A stretch of 64,000 nucleotides of DNA from Fibrobacter sp. UWB15 (lineage in GTDB: Bacteria; Fibrobacterota; Fibrobacteria; Fibrobacterales; Fibrobacteraceae), in assembly GCF_900177705.1 (NCBI RefSeq), contig NZ_FXBA01000004.1, forward strand, positions 232,709 through 296,708. The letters run 5' to 3'. A program made the translations under genes and the position numbers. Below, piece by piece: positions 41,837 through 50,877 of this stretch. Position 1 is the stretch's first letter, and each line of letters begins with the position of its first letter. The notes under the pieces were generated by a model. The model was not told the DNA's origin. It did no database searches and saw only the letters and a list, made by a program, of their open reading frames with translations.

Positions 41837-43105
41837 TTATTTTTTCGCAAATTTCAAGCTTTTTTGTATTCCAGACGGGAATGAAACAACAATGGCATAC
41901 GCCCCGGAAGGCAGCCACGACAGGTCCAGAGACCCGCGGAAATCACCCCTCCAGACAATTGCCCCGTTCATGGAGACGATGGCGCAACGGTATTCGCCGC
42001 CATTCCCGAAGGCCACCAACTTGTTACCGACCAAGCCGACATGAGCCAGCTGCTTCCAGCTCGAAGGCAGACGAGTCTGCACGGAGTCGTTATCCAAAGT
42101 ATCGGTAACCGAGGAATCCGTTGCGGAGGTATCTACCTTCGCCGTATCCAAAGGTTCGACAATCTGCGATTTTGCTTCACGAGCCGTATTGAAGAAACTG
42201 ATCATTTTGTTCAAGTTTTCGTCGACATACATTTCGGAACCACCATGGGTTCCTCCCGACACCGAAACAAGTTCCGTCACGACATTATGCTTTTTCAGAG
42301 AATCATAAAGTTCCTGGCTTTGTTCCTTGTTTACAATTTGGTCCGAAGTTCCATGGAACAAGATAATAGGCGGGTCGTCTTCGCTGGCATAGTACGGCGA
42401 ACTGGCTACCATCCACTTATCCTTGTTGCCTTCGCGCTCGGCACCGATGAAGGCGCCTTCGTAAGTTCCGCTACCCATGAAATTATTGATAGGATTCATG
42501 GTGTAAATATCGGTCGGAGGAGACCAAAGCGACGCCGCATCGATACAGCTACTGAACTTGGTGAACTCCCCCAGGGAGCCCACCAAGTCCACCGTTACGG
42601 AACCGGACTTGCCTTCTTTCAAGCCACAGGTTGTAGCGACCAAACTGGAGAGATGTCCGCCCGACGAAAAACCGGACATGGCGATAAAAGATGTATCGAT
42701 TTTGTATTTCGCTGCATTACCACGAATAAAGCGCACTACGGCCTTAAGATCATGCAACTGCGCCGGGTAAATGGCATCGCTTGCAGAACGATGGTTCGGA
42801 GTCACCACCGCATAGCCTGCCTTCAGGAGCGCCGCGCAAATCGTATTCAAATCGGCAGAACCCTTTTGATTGTTCATGCTCCAGGCGCTACCGTAAGTGT
42901 GAATCACAACCGGATAAGCATCCTTCGTTTCTTTGGGCAGGTAGATATCCAATGTATGGAAGGTCTTTCCGTCGTTCGCGTAATTCAAGTCGGCAAATTT
43001 TTCGGAATACTCCATTTTGCCTTGGCCTTGTTGACCGCCAAAACCTTGTGCAAACGCAGAAACCGCTACAGCAAGGCAGGTCGCCGCCGCTATAATTTTG
43101 TTCAT
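41837..43105 (-). CDS. Secreted alpha/beta-hydrolase esterase with sorting domain
   Basis: 422 residues from 43105 (AGGA 7 nt upstream). Signal peptide MNKIIAAATCLAVAVSAFA. The esterase domain has an oxyanion-region HTYGSAWS, the nucleophile elbow GFSSGGH, acid region LFHGTSDQIV and the late GGTHGG histidine, as in BD-FAE/acetylesterase-like enzymes (CE family on plant polysaccharides). It likely removes acetyl or feruloyl groups. The C-terminal about 75 residues, ending LPSGAYAIVVSFPSGIQKS, resemble a type IX sorting domain. Placed right upstream of the GH9/GH51 genes on the same strand, but with its own terminator. Confidence 0.85.
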   Translation of the reverse strand: MNKIIAAATCLAVAVSAFAQGFGGQQGQGKMEYSEKFADLNYANDGKTFHTLDIYLPKETKDAYPVVIHTYGSAWSMNNQKGSADLNTICAALLKAGYAVVTPNHRSASDAIYPAQLHDLKAVVRFIRGNAAKYKIDTSFIAMSGFSSGGHLSSLVATTCGLKEGKSGSVTVDLVGSLGEFTKFSSCIDAASLWSPPTDIYTMNPINNFMGSGTYEGAFIGAEREGNKDKWMVASSPYYASEDDPPIILFHGTSDQIVNKEQSQELYDSLKKHNVVTELVSVSGGTHGGSEMYVDENLNKMISFFNTAREAKSQIVEPLDTAKVDTSATDSSVTDTLDNDSVQTRLPSSWKQLAHVGLVGNKLVAFGNGGEYRCAIVSMNGAIVWRGDFRGSLDLSWLPSGAYAIVVSFPSGIQKSLKFAKK

Positions 43106-43159
43106 ACTCAATCCTTTTCCAAACAGGCAAAATGCCCATAAAATAATATAAATCAAAAA

Positions 43160-43182
43160 AGTCGCCCCATTCCGGAGCGACT
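43160..43182 (-). terminator. Terminator of dxr
   Basis: AGTCGC and GCGACT arms with an inner CC/GG pair; TTTTTT follows on the minus strand. Confidence 0.8.
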
Positions 43183-43209
43183 CAAAATTCTGTTGTACAA
43201 GATTACAAC

Positions 43210-44358
43210 TTACTTAATCAGGTCAAGCGTCAGGCGACGGGCTTCGGCGTCGGCTTCGAGCACCTGGTCGAGCGTCAGGTGACCCGTCACGTTCGGGGCA
43301 CCGGCCATAATGGTTTCCACATGGCGCGGGATATCCGTAAACTTGAGGTTACCTTTAAGGAAGGCGTCAACGAGGACTTCGTTCGCAGCATTCATCATCG
43401 AAGGCACGATACCGCCACGGCGGCCCGCTTCAAAAGCCAAGGCAAGGCAGCGGAACTTGTTGAAGTCCGGTTCAAAGAAGGTCAGCTTCGCAAGCGTCGG
43501 CAGATCAATGCGCTTGGTATCGAGCGGCAGACGGTCGGGCCACGTGAGCGCCACCTGAATCGGAATGCGCATGTCGGGGGCACCGAGCTGGGCCATGAGG
43601 GAGCCGTCGCGGAACTGCACCAGCGAATGCACCATGGACTGCGGGTGAACCACCACCTTGATCTGGTCGTACGGAATGTGGAAGAGGAAGTGAGCTTCGA
43701 GCACTTCGAGACCCTTGTTCATCATAGAAGCAGAGTCGATGGTAATCTTCTTGCCCATGCTCCACACCGGGTGATTCAAGGCATCGGCCACGGTGATGTC
43801 TTCGAACTTTTCAATGGGCCATTCGCGGAAGGGACCACCGGATGCCGTAATTTCAAGAAATTCCACTTCGTGTTCGCGCTTGCCGCCTTCGAGGCACTGG
43901 AAAATGGCGCTGTGTTCGGAGTCAATCGGCGTGATAAAGGACTTCGGATTTTCGGCAAGCTTGTCCCAAATGACCGGGCCGGCCATGACCATGGTTTCTT
44001 TGTTTGCAAGGGCAACATGCTTGCCGTGTTCGATAGCGGTAATGGTCGGGAGGCAACCAACGGCACCCATCAACGAGTTGATGATGATGTCGGCCTTCGG
44101 GTCTGCGGCGAGTTCGCACAGGCCTTCCATACCGGCGAGCACCTTCATACCGATTTCTTTTTCAAGTTCCTTCGCAGCATTCGGATCGAACATGCACACG
44201 CGTTCGACCTTGTACTTGCGCACGATTTCGGCAACTTTGGCTACACTGCTGTTGGCCGCAACGGCGTAAAGATTGAAGATATCGGAATGCTGATGAATGA
44301 CATCGACGCTAGAAGTACCGATAGAACCGGTCGCACCGAGAAGAACTACGTTTTTCAT
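43210..44358 (-). CDS. dxr: 1-deoxy-D-xylulose 5-phosphate reductoisomerase
   Basis: 382 residues. It makes MEP, the second step of the non-mevalonate isoprenoid pathway, with NADPH. NVVLLGATGSIGTSS is the nucleotide-binding start; ALANKETMVMAG, the metal-site IDSEHSAIFQCLEG, TASGGPFREW and MMNKGLEVLEAHFLF are family blocks. It feeds uppS, located 34 kb away. GAGGC precedes the ATG. Confidence 0.97.
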   Translation of the reverse strand: MKNVVLLGATGSIGTSSVDVIHQHSDIFNLYAVAANSSVAKVAEIVRKYKVERVCMFDPNAAKELEKEIGMKVLAGMEGLCELAADPKADIIINSLMGAVGCLPTITAIEHGKHVALANKETMVMAGPVIWDKLAENPKSFITPIDSEHSAIFQCLEGGKREHEVEFLEITASGGPFREWPIEKFEDITVADALNHPVWSMGKKITIDSASMMNKGLEVLEAHFLFHIPYDQIKVVVHPQSMVHSLVQFRDGSLMAQLGAPDMRIPIQVALTWPDRLPLDTKRIDLPTLAKLTFFEPDFNKFRCLALAFEAGRRGGIVPSMMNAANEVLVDAFLKGNLKFTDIPRHVETIMAGAPNVTGHLTLDQVLEADAEARRLTLDLIK

Positions 44359-44413
44359 ATTGAAGCCTCTTTTTTATACAGGTAAAAAGATAAAAAATAT
44401 CTATTATTTAAAC

Positions 44414-44872
44414 ATGCTCGCAAACGAAGTTAACGCCCTGATTAAAAAACTCTCCCCGTTCATGGAAGAGGATTCAGAAATTTTCCGCGAGCTTATGACG
44501 TTTTTCGGGCAAGGTTCCAAGATTGACGTTCACCACGGCGACCTCTCTAAATTCCTGGGTCACAAGCGCCTTTACCGCGTGATTCGTCTGAAAGGCGAAA
44601 GCTACAAGGACTGCGTTTACCAGCTGGTGGACAATTATCCGGAATCGATGGAAGCGCTCGGAATGCTGCGCTATTACAAGGCACCCACAGGCCCCGTGCG
44701 CTGGGAAGAGGTAGAAGCCGCCGAAATTGCCATCGGCAAAGAACTCACCATGGCCGCCTACGGCTGGATGCCGGATGCATGGACTTTGTTCGAGAAAGGC
44801 CCGAACACAGAAGGCAATGAAGGCGGCGAGCACGAACTCGTCGCGATTCTTGCGTTTGATTTAGGGGAATAA
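44414..44872 (+). CDS. Hypothetical acidic protein
   Basis: 152 residues, cytosolic and acidic. It starts MLANEVNALIKKLSPFMEED and ends ELVAILAFDLGE; no family recognised. The frame runs back to 44297 but into the dxr start, so 44414 is chosen. No Shine-Dalgarno sequence; TATTATTT lies 4 nt before the ATG. Single gene between dxr (divergent) and the DacB-DUF1460 gene (convergent). Confidence 0.72.
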   Translation: MLANEVNALIKKLSPFMEEDSEIFRELMTFFGQGSKIDVHHGDLSKFLGHKRLYRVIRLKGESYKDCVYQLVDNYPESMEALGMLRYYKAPTGPVRWEEVEAAEIAIGKELTMAAYGWMPDAWTLFEKGPNTEGNEGGEHELVAILAFDLGE

Positions 44873-44888
44873 TCGCTACTTATAAAAG

Positions 44889-44972
44889 GAGATGACTCCC
44901 CGTTGCCGAGGATCATATCCACTAAGCAGCAAAGCTGCAAGTGGCTATTGAGGTCAAGCCCGGCATGACAAA
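44889..44972. repeat. Intergenic repeat relic ending GGCATGACAAAG
   Basis: Segments GAGATGACTCCCCGTTGCCG, AGCAGCAAAGCTGC and AGGTCAAGCCCGGCATGACA resemble pieces of scattered intergenic repeats of the GATCC...GATGACA class. No gene lies here. Confidence 0.4.
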
Positions 44973-44987
44973 GAAAGAACACTCAAC

Positions 44988-47123
44988 TTATTGTTTCAGG
45001 AATTCGAACAGCGTGATTCCCGGAAGCTTACCCTTGCGGCTCGCCAGGTAGTCTTTCAGCGAAAGTTCAATCACCTGCTTTTTCCACGCAGCATGGCGCA
45101 GCTTCGGGAGTTCCCCGTTGCGGAAAATCACGAAGCCCGTATGCGTCGCATCCAAGTCATTTGCACTTGCGACAAAGGCAACCCCCGTCACCATCAGAGG
45201 GCCTGCGTAAGGTTTTGAAGCCATTTCTACCGCACGATTGTAAGGCAAGTAGCGCAAGTCCATCGGAGCATCCGGAGTTTCGTACTTGATCTTTTTCGCC
45301 TTGAAGAAATTCTGCTTGGGCATCGTGCGTTTGACAACGGTATCGCCCGGCACCTGCATCACGCGAGCAAACTTGCTATCGCTCACCCAGTCGGCCAGCA
45401 GGTAATGTTTGCGGTTCACGTAACCGATTTTACCGTCCTTGTAGCGGATCTTTTGGAGCGTATTGAAAATTTCGTTTTCGTTCGGCGACAGGGCCATCGC
45501 AAGAACATGTTCCAGATACGTCACGCAGTCGACCGAATCCATGTACACCAGCGGCTTGTTTTCGATGGAGTCAACGTAGCTTTCGCCCATAGGGCCAAGC
45601 TTATACGGCGTACCCTTCATGGACTTCGAAAAATAATCCAACCTTGCCGTAAGGCCAGCCACATTCTGGGCGGCAAGCCACATCTGCTTCATTCTCATGA
45701 GAGAGGCGTAATTATCGTTGGTGCGGTACACCAGTCTGCTCCACAAGGTATCCAGCACATCTTTCAACTGGGAATCCGGATTCTTGCCCGTTTCGTTCAA
45801 GTACATGGCCACCGCAAGGGTATCGCCATCGAGCGTATAAATGTAGCCTACCAGGCCGTGGACTTCGCCGATAAAGCCAGTCTTGAATCGAGTGAGCCAG
45901 GGGTACGGCAAATCAAGCATGCGCTTGCCGCCGGTACCGATTCCGGGGCCCGCAAAACTGTTGATGTAGTAGCTGCCCTTGGGGTGGCGCGCCATCTTTG
46001 CAAGCAACTTGGTCTCGGTAGAAGGCTTCACCTTGTTCTTGGGTGAAAGTCCGCAACCGTCCCAGACTTCGAAGTCAGCAGAATCAATTCCCATTTCGGC
46101 AAGGAATTTCATTTCCATCGCGCGGCCGCTTTCAACACTTCCGACACCTGTTTTTTGGGCGCCCAAATTGCGGAAGATCGTTTCGGCATGCAAGTTCTGG
46201 CTGCGTTGATTGATTTCGTCGAGAATGCTGAGGAACGGTGCCGCCGAATAAGTGTAAGAGGCAATCTGGATTCCCTCCTGCACATTGGGCTGCTCCTTGA
46301 AGGCTATCCCGCGTTCCTTGAGAGCGTGAATGAAGGCGGCCTTAAAGTACGCAATCGGGTTACGCACCGGGAGCACCAGCTGACTGGAATCCACGCCGAT
46401 ACCGATGGCGCCACCTATCGTGATTTCGGGTTTTGCAGAATCGAGCGCCCAAGTCCACTTGCGCTTTTTACCCGGAACCGTCACCATTTCATTTTTCAAA
46501 ACGACATAGCCAACGTCAGGCACCACTTCGGCACGAGCCAAATCACCCACCTTCTGGCCGGGCTTAAATCGAATCATGGTGCAATTGTCGTTAAATCCGA
46601 GCGGTGCAATTTCGGCACCGTACCAGGCATCATAAAAATTCTTGCGCCAGTGTTCGGCGCGCCACGGGCCCTTGTAATAGCTGGAATCTAGAGTAATCTT
46701 ACCCGAAATGGAATCTATCCCTAAAGCATGAATCGAATCAGCCATGGCATAAATCATATGGAACGGGTCTGCATAATAGCGGCCCGAAAAATTCGGATCG
46801 CCACCGCCACGGACATTGACGGTTCCGACAAAAGTCTTTTTGCGCACGCTACCGTTCAGAGAAACTTCGGTCTTGGGCGCGTAATCGAGCGGCAAGTAGT
46901 GAACCGCCGCCGCAGTCGTCAAAGTCTTGAGCGTACTTGCAGGCGTAAACTTTTCATCTCCGCGAATGTTACCTAATTCTTGGCCCGTTTTAACCGATCG
47001 TATCGAGAGTCCGTAACGGGCGCCAGGCACCACCGAATCCACGTACACCTGGAAAGAATCCAATTGAAAATTGGCAAGAGCGACAGTTGTAAAGAATCCA
47101 ATTAAGGCAAAAATATTTCGCAT
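44988..47123 (-). CDS. D-Ala-D-Ala carboxypeptidase/endopeptidase (DacB/PBP4, S13) fused to DUF1460
   Basis: 711 residues from 47123. Signal peptide 1-17. The N-terminal part (to about 470) is a peptidase S13 domain: S63-T-L-K66 in PASTLKTLT, an SxN motif in RSQNLHAE, and KTG in RFKTGFIGEVHG. The C-terminal about 240 residues are DUF1460, an NlpC/P60-like putative N-acetylmuramoyl-L-alanine amidase, with the active Cys in VDSVDCVTYLEHVLA and a His in NDLDATHTGFVI. So one polypeptide may cut two peptidoglycan bonds. The start lies 4 nt after the stop of the upstream solute-binding gene, implying coupling; no good Shine-Dalgarno sequence. Confidence 0.88.
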   Translation of the reverse strand: MRNIFALIGFFTTVALANFQLDSFQVYVDSVVPGARYGLSIRSVKTGQELGNIRGDEKFTPASTLKTLTTAAAVHYLPLDYAPKTEVSLNGSVRKKTFVGTVNVRGGGDPNFSGRYYADPFHMIYAMADSIHALGIDSISGKITLDSSYYKGPWRAEHWRKNFYDAWYGAEIAPLGFNDNCTMIRFKPGQKVGDLARAEVVPDVGYVVLKNEMVTVPGKKRKWTWALDSAKPEITIGGAIGIGVDSSQLVLPVRNPIAYFKAAFIHALKERGIAFKEQPNVQEGIQIASYTYSAAPFLSILDEINQRSQNLHAETIFRNLGAQKTGVGSVESGRAMEMKFLAEMGIDSADFEVWDGCGLSPKNKVKPSTETKLLAKMARHPKGSYYINSFAGPGIGTGGKRMLDLPYPWLTRFKTGFIGEVHGLVGYIYTLDGDTLAVAMYLNETGKNPDSQLKDVLDTLWSRLVYRTNDNYASLMRMKQMWLAAQNVAGLTARLDYFSKSMKGTPYKLGPMGESYVDSIENKPLVYMDSVDCVTYLEHVLAMALSPNENEIFNTLQKIRYKDGKIGYVNRKHYLLADWVSDSKFARVMQVPGDTVVKRTMPKQNFFKAKKIKYETPDAPMDLRYLPYNRAVEMASKPYAGPLMVTGVAFVASANDLDATHTGFVIFRNGELPKLRHAAWKKQVIELSLKDYLASRKGKLPGITLFEFLKQ

Positions 47124-47127
47124 AATT

Positions 47128-48699
47128 CTAGCGCTTGCGGAACCGACGAATAGAGAACACCAACAATAACACGACCGCAACAGCTCCCAAAGAAATCACC
47201 ACAATAAGCCGCAAGCTAAATTCAGGCTGCACGCTGACCGAACCGAAACCCTTTTCGTACTTGGTTTCTTCGACCGGGGTTTCCAAAGCCGCAAGAATAC
47301 GGCGCTTTACAGCGGATTCCGTTTCGGGGTCTTTGTACCCCAAAATGCCATTGATTTTCTGGTGAGCATCAAACACGTGACTCGCAATTTCTTCGTTCAC
47401 GGAAGAATCTTGCTTGAGCAATGTACTCGCAATGGCAGACACCATGCTGTTCACCGTCATTTCGATCTCGCTCCATTCCGGAATGTTCTGGCTACTACGG
47501 CCATGATTTTCGAGACCGTCAATCAAATGATTGTAGCGAGGATCCTGCATCCAGATTCGAATCAAGCTCTTGTCGGGCGGAATGAAGCCGCACTGTCTAG
47601 AATAGAAATCGATATTGTCTGCACGGAGCATGAACAGGAACAAGTCGCGGGCCTTTGCATGCTTGATCGGGTTGCTGTTCTTTGGGAGCGTCAAATGGCT
47701 TCCGCCCACAAACGAGAAATTGCCGTACGGGCCCTTGGGACCGGTCACCGTAATCAAGCCGTCTTTGGCGAGCGGGCTATCTCTCAAGCCGCCCATTTCC
47801 GTGTCGAATTCAATTTTGCGGATCAATTCGGACGTACCAAAAATCATCAACTGTTCGGAACGCACAAAGCGGTCTGCACTCTGGGCCGAATTTTCCTTGA
47901 GGTTGTACGGCGATACGTCATGGTCGCGCAACAATTTCAAATAAAAACAAAGTCCCACCAGCGTCAATGGGTCTGCTAGGGCACTGCGGTAACCGCTATC
48001 GACTTCTGCAACGAAGTCACCGCCGTAATTCCAGAGGAACGGAGACATCTGCTGATAGCCCGTCCAGTCGTCCTTCACGCCAAATTCAAACGGCACCACC
48101 TCAACATCTTGCCGGTTAGTCACTTTGGCTTCCGAAATGGCCCGAAGCACGCCAAAGAACTGCGGGTAAGTTTCGATTTCGGAATCATGCAGCCCCAGTT
48201 CCAACCAAATACGTTCGTTCGCGAAGAACCCACGAATGTCGAGGAACCACGGAATCGAGTACACTAGAGTATCGCGACCGACATGACCAGATTTCATGGC
48301 CTCCGGATAAAAGCGACTTGTATCGACAGCGTCTAACAATTCTGTGACAGGGCTAATCATGCCGGCCTTGGCAAAGTACGGCACCCAGCTCGAGCCCAGT
48401 TGCAACACATCCGGGAAATCGGTCCCCGGGCCAGCGTCGTTTACCAAGACCTTGTTGAGTTCGGCGAAGGCGACTCCCCAATCCACGAACCGAATCTTGA
48501 CCGGAGTTCCGCTTTGGCGCGTGTACTTTTTCATGAGTTTCTGAAGAGCGGCGCCAGCATTGATATCCTGGTCCATCACCCAAAGCACAAGCGTATCGGG
48601 AGGTGTCGGCATGGCCTTCAGTTCCGGCATAGCATGAGCAATCCCGCACAAGGCGAGTGTCATCACAAATAAAGCTATGCCGCAAATACGCTTCTTCAT
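47128..48699 (-). CDS. Membrane-anchored extracellular solute-binding protein
   Basis: 523 residues. Signal peptide 1-23 (AHA/MPEL). The body fits family 1 sugar-type binding proteins: early DTLVLWVMDQD, TDFPDVLQLGSSWVPYFAKAGMISPV, IPWFLDIRGFFANERIW, and KHAKARDLFLFML. Unlike transporter-linked homologues it ends in a single membrane segment (LRLIVVISLGAVAVVLLLVF) and basic tail, so it is anchored by its C terminus. No permease or ATPase gene is adjacent; instead the DacB-DUF1460 gene follows after 4 nt. It may sense a sugar or cell-wall fragment. Confidence 0.82.
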   Translation of the reverse strand: MKKRICGIALFVMTLALCGIAHAMPELKAMPTPPDTLVLWVMDQDINAGAALQKLMKKYTRQSGTPVKIRFVDWGVAFAELNKVLVNDAGPGTDFPDVLQLGSSWVPYFAKAGMISPVTELLDAVDTSRFYPEAMKSGHVGRDTLVYSIPWFLDIRGFFANERIWLELGLHDSEIETYPQFFGVLRAISEAKVTNRQDVEVVPFEFGVKDDWTGYQQMSPFLWNYGGDFVAEVDSGYRSALADPLTLVGLCFYLKLLRDHDVSPYNLKENSAQSADRFVRSEQLMIFGTSELIRKIEFDTEMGGLRDSPLAKDGLITVTGPKGPYGNFSFVGGSHLTLPKNSNPIKHAKARDLFLFMLRADNIDFYSRQCGFIPPDKSLIRIWMQDPRYNHLIDGLENHGRSSQNIPEWSEIEMTVNSMVSAIASTLLKQDSSVNEEIASHVFDAHQKINGILGYKDPETESAVKRRILAALETPVEETKYEKGFGSVSVQPEFSLRLIVVISLGAVAVVLLLVFSIRRFRKR

Positions 48700-48733
48700 G
48701 GTTTTCTCTAAAATACTAATTCACCTTTGGCCG

Positions 48734-50065
48734 CTAGTGGGCAATTCTCAAAAAGTCTTCAAAGTAGCGCGGATACGTCTTATTAATGCAAGCCGGATCC
48801 ATAATCTTGATCGGAACACCGCCCAGAGCCACCAGGCTAAAGCACATGGCCATGCGATGGTCGTTATAAGTTTCGATAGTCGCGGGCTGCAATTCAGCCG
48901 GCGGCGTAATCGTAATGGAATCGTTAGTTTCGCGGACTTCGGCGCCCACTTTGCGAAGTTCAGCCGCCATGGCCGCAATGCGGTCCGTCTCTTTGACGCG
49001 CCAGCTGGCAATCCCCGAAATGGTCATGGGGGCGTCGGCAAACAAGGCAAGCACTGCAACGGTCATGGCCGCATCGGGAATTTCGATAGCGTTGAATTCG
49101 CCGAGGCTCTTGAGCTTGCCCTGGGGGCCAACACATTCGACCCAATCGGGGCCCATGGCAATGTTTGCACCCATCTTCTTGAGCACATCGACAAAAGCGA
49201 TATCACCTTGGCGGCATTCGGAGCCTACACCCAGCACGCGGACCTTACCACCTGCAATAGCCGCGGCAGCAAGCGGATAACTGGCGGAGCTTGCATCACC
49301 TTCGACCATATAGTCGCCCGGAGACTTGTAAACGCCCTGGGGCACATAAAAATCCTTGAGGTCGGCATGCTTGACTTCGATGCCGAAATGTTTCATGACG
49401 TCCAGAGTCAACAGAATATACGGGGCAGAAATCAGGTCGCCTTCCACATGAATGTGGAGCGGGGATTCTGCATAGGGAGCGCAAATCAAGAGAGCCGTCA
49501 GGTACTGGCTCGAAATATTGCCACGCACCGTAACAGAGCCCCCCTTGAGACCGTGAGCGTTAATACACACCGGCGGGAACCCGTCCGTTTCCATATAGTC
49601 GATATCGGCCCCCAGCATACGGAGTGCGTCGACCAAGTCGCGGATAGGACGTTCCTTCATACGTTCTTCGCCACTCAAATGGAACACGCCTCTACCCAAA
49701 GCTAGCGCGGCACAAAGCGAACGCATGGCTGTACCTGCGTTTCCCAGATAAAGGCCTGCCACATAGTTGTCATTTTCCATCAGGACAGACGGAGCATCGA
49801 TAGGAGCGCCATTACCTTCGATTACGGCTTCGGTAAAGTCGTCGGTCATTTCCGCCTTGACTCCAAGAGCCTTAAGAGCCTCGCCCATGTAGCGGGTGTC
49901 ATCGCTTTTCAACAAGTTGTGCAAGCGGGTGGTTCCTTCGGCAAGGGCCGACACCAAAAGCACTCGATTAGTAATACTCTTGGAACCCGGAACGCGAAGT
50001 TCTCCGTTATAAGACGACAAAGCAGGAATCTGAATATGACTGGGGCGAAAAAAAGGTGTATCCAT
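48734..50065 (-). CDS. aroA: 3-phosphoshikimate 1-carboxyvinyltransferase (EPSP synthase)
   Basis: 443 residues. It joins PEP to shikimate 3-phosphate in chorismate synthesis. RVPGSKSITNR, GNAGTAMRSLCA, then EGDASSASYPLAAAA, KETDRIAAMAAELRKVGAEV and TYNDHRMAMCFSLVAL are diagnostic. No Shine-Dalgarno sequence; a TAAATTTA box lies 5 nt before the ATG. Confidence 0.97.
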   Translation of the reverse strand: MDTPFFRPSHIQIPALSSYNGELRVPGSKSITNRVLLVSALAEGTTRLHNLLKSDDTRYMGEALKALGVKAEMTDDFTEAVIEGNGAPIDAPSVLMENDNYVAGLYLGNAGTAMRSLCAALALGRGVFHLSGEERMKERPIRDLVDALRMLGADIDYMETDGFPPVCINAHGLKGGSVTVRGNISSQYLTALLICAPYAESPLHIHVEGDLISAPYILLTLDVMKHFGIEVKHADLKDFYVPQGVYKSPGDYMVEGDASSASYPLAAAAIAGGKVRVLGVGSECRQGDIAFVDVLKKMGANIAMGPDWVECVGPQGKLKSLGEFNAIEIPDAAMTVAVLALFADAPMTISGIASWRVKETDRIAAMAAELRKVGAEVRETNDSITITPPAELQPATIETYNDHRMAMCFSLVALGGVPIKIMDPACINKTYPRYFEDFLRIAH

Positions 50066-50070
50066 GCCGA

Positions 50071-50078
50071 TAAATTTA
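50071..50078 (-). promoter_or_regulatory. Candidate -10 box of aroA
   Basis: TAAATTTA on the minus strand, 5 nt before the start codon, which has no ribosome-binding site. The divergent thioesterase gene starts 51 bp away, so the two promoters overlap. Confidence 0.35.
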
Positions 50079-50115
50079 TAAATTAAATAAGCTAACAGAC
50101 TATATGGAGCGCTAA

Positions 50116-50877
50116 ATGATGAGCGAAATCACAGACCTCAAATTCACCGTACGCTTTTCGGACTGCGACGAATACGGCAGACTCAAGCTTTCGCGCCTGT
50201 TCCAGTTTATGGAAGAGGCCGCCATCGCTGACGCCGAACGGGGCGGATTTGGCCTGTGGCGCATGATCAAGGCCGGCTACACTTCGGCCATTACTCGCAT
50301 GAAGGTCCGCATCAATCACACTCCGCTCATGGGCGAAGAACTCAGCGTTTCCACCTGGATCAAGGAAATCTACAAAGACAAGGTAGTCCTCAAAGACTAC
50401 GCCGTTGTCGATAGCCAAGGTCACGCTTTGGCCGAAGGCACTTCTTCTTGGATTCTCGTGAACTTGAAGACCGGCTTTGCAGAACCGCCGTCAAACAGTC
50501 CGTACCCCTTCCCCATTCAGCTTGAAAAGAGCGCCATGCCCGAGATGCTCTCGGTTTTGCCCATGGGTGAAGACCCGCAATTAGTTTATACAGAACGCGC
50601 CCGCAATAGCGACCTGGACTTGAATCACCATGTGAATCATTGCCGCTACGTGGAATGGATTTTGGACTGTTTAAGCAAAGAAGAAATCAAGGAACGCGGC
50701 ATCCGCTCGCTGCAGCTGAACTTTGTGAACCAGGTGCCGCTCGGCGCGAACGTGAACATCATCCGCTTTAAGGATACGAACCACCACGTCGTATTCTTCG
50801 GCATGAACGCCGACATGGAAAAGAGCCCCACCACAAACCGCTGCCACTTTCAGGCCCGCGTAGGTTTCAGGGAATAA
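50116..50877 (+). CDS. Acyl-ACP thioesterase (FatA/B type)
   Basis: 253 residues, cytosolic, two hotdog domains. It releases fatty acids from acyl carrier protein. The N-terminal RFSDCDEYGRLKLSRLFQFMEEAA and the catalytic-region RNSDLDLNHHVNHCRYVEWI (the D-x-N-x-H set) mark bacterial FatA-like enzymes. GGAG lies 6 nt before the first of two ATGs (50116, 50119). Its last 11 nt overlap the end of the convergent metallo-beta-lactamase gene. Confidence 0.93.
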   Translation: MMSEITDLKFTVRFSDCDEYGRLKLSRLFQFMEEAAIADAERGGFGLWRMIKAGYTSAITRMKVRINHTPLMGEELSVSTWIKEIYKDKVVLKDYAVVDSQGHALAEGTSSWILVNLKTGFAEPPSNSPYPFPIQLEKSAMPEMLSVLPMGEDPQLVYTERARNSDLDLNHHVNHCRYVEWILDCLSKEEIKERGIRSLQLNFVNQVPLGANVNIIRFKDTNHHVVFFGMNADMEKSPTTNRCHFQARVGFRE

